6,480 nucleotides of DNA from Verrucomicrobiota bacterium (lineage in GTDB: Bacteria > Verrucomicrobiota > Verrucomicrobiia > Chthoniobacterales > UBA10450): the NCBI GenBank assembly GCA_003219355.1, contig QHOQ01000166.1, forward strand, positions 1 through 6,480. The letters are read 5' to 3'. Both the position numbers and the translations under genes were made by a program. This document shows, one piece after another, positions 5,120 through 6,480 of the stretch (position 1 is its first letter; the number at the start of each line of letters is the position of its first letter). Below the pieces are notes generated by a model that saw only the letters and a list, made by a program, of their open reading frames with translations, was not told the origin of the DNA and did not search any database.

Positions 5120-6480
5120 TTGGTCTGACCCGGCGGAGATGTACATGAAGCTGCACGAAATGCTGAAAGGCGCGATGCGCGGGCGGACGATGTTCGTCAT
5201 TCCATACATCATGGGACCGCCCGGTTCGCCGCTCACCAAAGTCGGCTTTGAAATCACTGACTCAATCTACGCGGTGCTGAGCATGCGAATCATGACGCGG
5301 ATGGGGAATGTGGCGGTCAAGCGGCTCGGCGATGATCAAGCCGCAGAATGGAATCGCGGCGTGCACTCATTATTAGATGTCGATCCGGCGCGCCGCTTCA
5401 TCTGTCATTTTCCACAGGACAACGCGATCATTTCTGTGGGCTCAGGTTACGGTGGGAATGTTTTGCTCAGCAAAAAATGTCTCGCGCTACGGATCGGTTC
5501 GTATCTGGCGCGCAAACAGGGCTGGATGGCTGAGCACATGCTTATCCTCGGTGTCGAATCCCCCGAAGGCCGCAAACATTATGTGGTAGCAGCGTTCCCA
5601 AGCGCTTGTGGCAAAACGAACTTCGCTATGCTCATTCCGCCGAAACATTTTAAGGGCTGGAAAGTCACTACCGTGGGCGATGACATCGCCTGGATGCAAA
5701 TCCGCGATGGCCGTTTGTATGCGGTCAATCCGGAGAACGGCTACTTCGGCGTCGTGCCGGGGACGAGTTATAAATCGAACCCGAACGCGATGAAATCTAT
5801 CGCGCACGATACGCTTTACACGAACGTGGCGCTGACTGATGACGGCGACGTTTGGTGGGAAGGGAAAGATGGCGCCCCGCCTGCGCACGCGACCGATTGG
5901 CGCGGCAACGACTGGACGCCGGATTCAAAAGAGAAAGCGGCGCATCCGAACAGCCGGTTTGCCACGCCCATGTTTAACAATCCGGCACTCGACCTCGATG
6001 TTGAAAAAGGTGAAGGCGTGCCGATCAGTGCCATCATTTTCGGCGGCCGCCGCAGCGACACGATGCCGCTGGTGTTCCAGGCCTTCGATTGGAACCATGG
6101 TGTTTATCTGGGCGCAACCATGGCTTCGGAAACGACCGCGGCAGCAACCGGCGCGGTCGGGCAAGTACGACGCGATCCAATGGCGATGCTGCCATTCTGC
6201 GGATACAACATCGGCGATTACTTCCAGCATTGGATCGACATCGGAAAACGCCTAACGAATCCGCCGTTCATTTTTCACGTAAACTGGTTTCGTAAAGGGT
6301 CGGACGGCAAGTTTCTCTGGCCCGGTTTCGGCGACAACATGCGCGTCCTCAAATGGATCATCGACCGCTGTGCACAAACCGGCGGCGCGGTCAAATCGCC
6401 GATTGGCTGGCTACCCAGCCCTCACGATCTCGATCTTGCCGAACTCGATGTAGCGCATAAATCCGTGATCGAGATCCTCG
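5097..6480 (+). CDS. pckG: main body of GTP-dependent phosphoenolpyruvate carboxykinase (frameshifted; 3' end outside window)
   Basis: GTP-PEPCK interconverts oxaloacetate plus GTP with PEP, CO2 and GDP in the cytosol, at the junction of TCA cycle and gluconeogenesis. The frame is open from 5022 to the window edge; homology begins at 5097 (KEAGPTNNW) and the first in-frame ATG is 5139. Conserved parts in order are [40 protein letters not shown] (metal-site Lys at 5475), WMAEHM (metal His at 5535), the P-loop FPSACGKTN with reactive Cys (5595-5621), VGDDIAWM (metal Asp at 5682), [32 protein letters not shown] and [13 protein letters not shown] (substrate Arg at 6342). All catalytic elements in this part are intact. 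The family is near 600 residues, so about 50 remain beyond the edge. The GTP type is clear: ATP-type PckA has a different P-loop and size. Without the N-terminal segment, activity would be doubtful. Confidence 0.95.

Noticed and set aside
5487..5888. 133-codon minus-strand frame opposite pckG
   Set aside because: It is fully antisense to conserved PEPCK motifs, with no independent support.

Overview
This is an ordinary chromosomal stretch from a Gram-negative bacterium, with housekeeping and central-carbon genes. The organism is probably a soil-type Verrucomicrobiota, perhaps Chthoniobacterales-like. That placement is weak inference from overall protein flavour, such as a rhomboid-like protein with a DUF6576-type tail and a bacterial GTP-dependent PEPCK. 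The phosphoheptose isomerase gene fits a heptose-containing outer envelope. No start codon in the window has a convincing Shine-Dalgarno sequence.

Layout. Positions 1-395 (+) hold the 3' part of a phosphinothricin-acetyltransferase-like GNAT gene. It converges, with a 40-base gap, on a minus-strand cluster read from right to left: a class I SAM methyltransferase of the phospholipid N-methyltransferase (PmtA) type (2866-2246), class II fumarase fumC (2249-840, ATGA overlap with the methyltransferase) and a small VOC/glyoxalase-fold protein (813-436). The 170-base divergent region 2867-3036 contains a strong bulged hairpin, two smaller dyads and a short run of heptamer repeats. Then come tRNA-Val(GAC) (3037-3111, CCA encoded) and, 20 bases later, gmhA (3132-3716). 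A 62-base palindromic, cloverleaf-like REP-type element (3711-3772) overlaps the gmhA stop codon and fills the convergent gap to a six-helix rhomboid-like membrane protein (4620-3775, minus). This protein appears to lack the catalytic dyad. After a 202-base divergent spacer, a GTP-dependent phosphoenolpyruvate carboxykinase gene runs from 4823 off the right edge.

The PEPCK gene is broken in this sequence. The reading frame changes at about 5093-5099, and a short conserved block (the Phe-Ile-Cys region) is missing there, while everything before and after looks conserved. This is either a genuine small deletion or an assembly/sequencing error.

Metabolically, fumarase makes malate in the TCA cycle and PEPCK interconverts oxaloacetate and phosphoenolpyruvate, so the window carries two C4-acid enzymes. 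They are in separate transcription units and nothing shows joint control. GmhA starts ADP-heptose synthesis for LPS, and the PmtA-like enzyme may act on membrane lipid. I found no CRISPR array, transposase, phage gene, toxin-antitoxin pair or recognisable defence system. The points worth a second look are the PEPCK lesion, the palindromic element, the leader hairpin, the inactive-looking rhomboid and the lack of Shine-Dalgarno signals.
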